Made by a program: the position numbers and the translations under genes
Assembly (NCBI RefSeq): GCF_013032005.1
Contig: NZ_WQBE01000004.1
Location: 186,001-250,000 of the forward strand
Length of the DNA: 64,000 nt
Direction: 5' to 3'
Source: Ruegeria atlantica
GTDB lineage: Bacteria > Pseudomonadota > Alphaproteobacteria > Rhodobacterales > Rhodobacteraceae
Notes under the pieces: model-generated
Database searches by the model: none
The model's input: only the letters and a program-made list of their open reading frames with translations
Told to the model about the DNA's origin: nothing
Part shown: positions 61,740 to 64,000 of the stretch, in pieces
How the letters are laid out: the number at the start of each line of letters is the position of its first letter
Numbering within the stretch: position 1 is the stretch's first letter

Positions 61740-62623
61740 TGTGTTGTCTCGGGCAGATCAACCTGCCCCCGCATCAGCACATGCCCGCGCCCTGCGACTT
61801 TGATGCCGGTCATCGCATCGGGTGGGCCAACGCGTGTGACAACAGCCTGACCGGGGCGGCCCATGTCATGGCCTTGTTCTGCGATGAAACTGTCTTTGGG
61901 CATTAACCCGTATTTCCACAGATAGGCCGCCATGGAACCGGTGGCCGATCCGGTGAACGGGTCTTCGGGCGGGCTGGGTGGCGCCATCAACAGGCGTGAG
62001 AACGTGTCGCCCGCATTTGTCGCGCCCTTCATCGTCACAAGGAACGGTTCCGCCATATCGGTGCCAGAAAATCCGGCCTTCGCGGCCACTTTGCGCAGTG
62101 CCTCAAGATCCAACTGTGCGGCGCGCAAGGCCTCGTGATCACGCAGAACCGTAATGCAGAACGGCAACCCGGTGGACACAAATTGCGGCGGTGAGATTAT
62201 CGCATCCTCGGGCAGGCTAATAGCGGCCGCAACCAGATCGACGGGAACAGGATTGCCGAATTTCGGCGCGACCTGTGTCATTTCGATCTCGTCCCCGTTC
62301 AAACGAATCGAAACGATCCCCGCGCCTGTTTCCAACGTCAGTGCATCGCCTTCAACCAAACCACGGGACCGCATCGCCGCTACAGTTGCAATTGTGGGGT
62401 GTCCGGCAAAAGGGATTTCCTTGCTGGCCAGAAAATAGCGCACCCGGATTTCGGCCACATCAGATGGTCCCGTGAACGTGCATTCAACCAGAGAGGTTTC
62501 GCGCACATAAGCAGTGCACACATCTTCGGGCAATTCAGCCCCGCCGTGAACCACGGCGCAGCCGTTGCCGCCAAAGGCGCGATCACTGAAGGCGTCTACC
62601 CAATCGAAATCGAACCAGCTCAT
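61736..62623 (-). CDS. PhzF-family isomerase-like protein
   Basis: 295 residues with the duplicated diaminopimelate-epimerase fold. FGGNGCAVV at the start, catalytic Glu in TSLVECTF (residue 47 from this start), FAGHPTIATVAA and EDPFTGSATGSMAAYLW. Bacterial homologues outside phenazine loci have unknown substrates. The ATG behind CAGGGGATTTTGCGG is used; a TTG two codons earlier is in frame. Confidence 0.88.
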   Translation of the reverse strand: MSWFDFDWVDAFSDRAFGGNGCAVVHGGAELPEDVCTAYVRETSLVECTFTGPSDVAEIRVRYFLASKEIPFAGHPTIATVAAMRSRGLVEGDALTLETGAGIVSIRLNGDEIEMTQVAPKFGNPVPVDLVAAAISLPEDAIISPPQFVSTGLPFCITVLRDHEALRAAQLDLEALRKVAAKAGFSGTDMAEPFLVTMKGATNAGDTFSRLLMAPPSPPEDPFTGSATGSMAAYLWKYGLMPKDSFIAEQGHDMGRPGQAVVTRVGPPDAMTGIKVAGRGHVLMRGQVDLPETTQ

Positions 62624-62711
62624 CCGCAAAATCCCCTGATGCAGAGTAAATTAGCCGGGCATGTCATGCCGGTTCGTATGTGTCGCGCTTGTTGTTGGGA
62701 TTGTCACGCCG

Positions 62712-62751
62712 AAAAATAACCGGCGGGGCCGTTCAGTGAACGGCCACCGGT
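62712..62751 (-). terminator. Terminator overlapping the DUF1150 stop codon
   Basis: On the minus strand ACCGG...CCGGT encloses GGCCGTTC-ACT-GAACGGCC, and TATTTTT follows. The inner loop contains part of the TGA stop of the DUF1150 gene. Confidence 0.8.
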
Positions 62752-62957
62752 GACAGATCGTGTTCACGGGCCAGGAAAAAGGCCATCTTACGATCTGTCA
62801 CAAGCGCAAGCTGCTGGCCATCGGAATCGTGAACCGCGTACAACTGATCCAGATCGCCTGCCTTATCCCGGACATCGCGCGGCAGATCGGCAACATCGAC
62901 GGTTTTCACATAAACGATGCGGTCGCCCTCGGCGTTATATTCAATCGGTGTATTCAT
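62733..62957 (-). CDS. DUF1150 family protein
   Basis: 74 residues. IVYVKTVDVADLPRDVRDKAG and the closing VTDRKMAFFLAREHDLSPVAVH define the family, which in alphaproteobacteria is regularly paired with a small heat shock protein gene, as here (5-base gap). Function unknown; a helper of Hsp20 is a reasonable guess from the pairing. Confidence 0.9.
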   Translation of the reverse strand: MNTPIEYNAEGDRIVYVKTVDVADLPRDVRDKAGDLDQLYAVHDSDGQQLALVTDRKMAFFLAREHDLSPVAVH

Positions 62958-62962
62958 AGCTC

Positions 62963-63376
62963 TTACCCCTTTTTTATGTTGATCGTTTGCACCACGGTCT
63001 CAGGCACGGCGCGGGTCAGGTCTACATGCAGCAGACCGTTCTCCATGATCGCCTCGCCCACCTCGACACCATCGGCCAGCACGAACATGCGCTGGAACTG
63101 GCGCGCGGCGATGCCGCGATGCAGAAAAATGCGCCCCTCGCTGTCGTCGCGTTGACGCCCCCGGATCACAAGCTGGCGATCCTCGATTGTGATCGACAAA
63201 TCTTGTTCCGCGAACCCAGCCACAGCCAGGGTGATGCGGTATGAAAAGTCCGAGGTCTGCTCAATATTATAAGGCGGGTAGCCTTCGTTACCGGCCTTTG
63301 CAGACCGTTCCAGAAGACGTTCCAACTGCTCGAACCCCAAAAGATGCGGGTATGAGCCAAGAGTAAGTTTTGACAC
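62963..63376 (-). CDS. Small heat shock protein Hsp20, GTG start
   Basis: 137 residues. Alpha-crystallin domain from about 33 to 130: YPPYNIEQTSDFSYRITLAVAGFAEQDL, IRGRQRDD, FLHRGIAARQFQRMFVLADGV and ENGLLHVDL. ATP-independent holdase in the cytoplasm. The N-terminal VSKLTLGSYPHLLGFEQLERLLERS is the usual start for this alphaproteobacterial group, and a GTG with AAAGGACGAAAATAC before it begins exactly there. A heat-shock-type promoter lies 70-100 bases upstream. Confidence 0.92.
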   Translation of the reverse strand: MSKLTLGSYPHLLGFEQLERLLERSAKAGNEGYPPYNIEQTSDFSYRITLAVAGFAEQDLSITIEDRQLVIRGRQRDDSEGRIFLHRGIAARQFQRMFVLADGVEVGEAIMENGLLHVDLTRAVPETVVQTINIKKG

Positions 63377-63443
63377 GTATTTTCGTCCTTTATTGCCAAA
63401 GCGACGTGTGATGCGGCCCCGTTCCGGCAACCGCGTATAATAG

Positions 63444-63473
63444 AATATGGGATTATGCCGTGATGTCCACAAG
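63444..63473 (-). promoter_or_regulatory. RpoH-type heat-shock promoter of hsp20
   Basis: On the minus strand CTTG is followed after 18 bases by CCCATATT, close to the RpoH pattern (CTTG, then CCCAT-like -10). The distance to the GTG start is about 68 bases. Confidence 0.6.
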
Positions 63474-63540
63474 GTCTGGCCGGATAAACCCTGACACACT
63501 ATCTTGTGTTACAAGCACCACAAAAGGCACTGAGTCGCTC

Positions 63541-63765
63541 ATGAATGCGCCAACAGATCTTTCGATGAAAACAGATGAGGTTTTGCGGGTTGAACTGGAG
63601 GTTTTTCGCCGCCAACACCGTGATCTGGACGAAGCGATCGAGGCGCTACAGTCCACCGGCACAGCCGATCAGTTGACGATTAAGCGACTGAAAAAGCAAA
63701 AACTTCGCCTGAAGGACATCATTCGTTTGATCGAGGACCGCTTGACGCCGGACATCATTGCCTGA
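63541..63765 (+). CDS. DUF465 / YdcH-family protein
   Basis: 74 residues, two long helices: VLRVELEVFRRQHRDLDEAIEAL and LTIKRLKKQKLRLKDIIRLIEDRL. The RRQHRDLDEAI and LKKQKLRLKD motifs are the family core. Small, highly charged, function unknown. Divergent from hsp20; the start ATG follows GAGTCGCTC. The frame continues 27 codons upstream without support. Confidence 0.88.
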   Translation: MNAPTDLSMKTDEVLRVELEVFRRQHRDLDEAIEALQSTGTADQLTIKRLKKQKLRLKDIIRLIEDRLTPDIIA

Positions 63766-63856
63766 AAACTCCACCACTCGGCTCACTCGCACATTCAAGG
63801 CGCTTATGAACCGAGTTTTGCAGTGTTACGTCATATTCAAATGGATGACATCTGTT

Positions 63857-64000
63857 TCAAGGTGAAACATTTGCGTTTGCGCTAAAGAAATTGGTCGGAT
63901 CGTATTTCCGCTTTACCTCTTTCATTTGATCAAGATTTTCACCGAATGCCGTCTCTATCGCACTGTCTTCATCGGCGCCCAGATAGTTCAGATAAGTTCC
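63857..64000 (-). CDS. FAD-binding berberine-bridge-type oxidoreductase, C-terminal end (5' part beyond window)
   Basis: Forty-seven codons and a TGA on the minus strand: YLNYLGADEDSAIETAFG, then NLDQMKEVKRKYDPTNFF and SANANVSP. This is the BBE domain that closes FAD-linked oxidases of the berberine bridge/6-hydroxynicotine oxidase group; YDPxNxF and the terminal N-x-N-[IV]-x-P are the diagnostic residues. The flavin-binding part lies outside the window, so substrate cannot be guessed. Confidence 0.85.
   Translation of the reverse strand, partial: GTYLNYLGADEDSAIETAFGENLDQMKEVKRKYDPTNFFSANANVSP

Noticed and set aside
1..64000. CRISPR arrays, insertion sequences, integrase or attachment sites
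   Set aside because: No regularly spaced repeats, transposase or integrase motifs, or tRNA-flanked direct repeats were found on reading the window.

Overview
The window is about 60% GC, densely coded on both strands, and looks like chromosome from a marine Rhodobacteraceae (Roseobacter-group) alphaproteobacterium. The main clues are a complete beta-hydroxyaspartate cycle locus (bhcRABCD), several Rhodobacteraceae-type small families (DUF1467, DUF1150, DUF6455, Hint-domain proteins), a fused sulfate adenylyltransferase/APS kinase and a CyaC-like redox adenylate cyclase. I see no rRNA, tRNA, CRISPR array, insertion sequence or prophage. All function calls come from motifs and family memory; no search was run.

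Layout. 1-1680: 3' end of putA, then a rhomboid protease. 1684-7173: an IclR regulator divergent from bhcABCD, closed by a strong terminator. 7192-13888: suhB, metR/metF (divergent), a J-domain protein, a YHS-domain exported protein, a YghU-type GST, SseB-like and uracil-DNA glycosylase genes. 14122-18683: kpsT-kpsE-kdsA-phosphomannomutase, a surface-polysaccharide/KDO operon. 18717-26225: AsmA, rimO, a His/Lys-rich secreted protein, dgkA, a small lipoprotein, a double-CDGSH protein, two DUF6455 proteins, an IMPACT-family protein, an M48 lipoprotein peptidase and DUF167. 26364-37361: nitroreductase, EI24, mce, a response regulator, aspS, a CPBP protease, pabB/pabC, carB and a 24-residue lipoprotein. 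37439-42421: a VOC protein and a MarR/HlyD/RND efflux operon. 42587-49657: a FabH-like synthase, an AT-richer SelA-like PLP enzyme, a possible HTH protein, tdk behind a hairpin-rich leader, a 2-hydroxyacid dehydrogenase, csaA, proC, YbjN and ubiK. 49755-53975: lgt-midA-pgeF (ATGA-coupled), a 0.7 kb sparse region and a Hint protein. 54092-59949: Lrp, trxB, a RES-domain protein, a heme/2Fe-2S adenylate cyclase and sat/cysC. 60019-64000: two glycosyltransferases, a PhzF protein, DUF1150, Hsp20, a DUF465 protein and the 3' end of a berberine-bridge-type flavoenzyme.

How the genes work together. bhcABCD would condense two glyoxylate into oxaloacetate through glycine, beta-hydroxyaspartate, iminosuccinate and aspartate; the glyoxylate/hydroxypyruvate reductase-like gene at 46.5-47.4 kb could compete for the same substrate. 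The kps/kdsA/PMM operon and the GT32/GT10-like pair point to an exported KDO-linked glycan.

The least conventional segment is trxB - RES protein - membrane cyclase at 54.8-58.0 kb. It places a thioredoxin reductase, a possible NAD-directed RES enzyme and a redox-gated cAMP synthase side by side on one strand. Other unusual items are the SelA-like gene with foreign base composition, the Hint protein whose canonical nucleophile position is Ala, the 24-residue lipoprotein after carB, and the structured leader of tdk.
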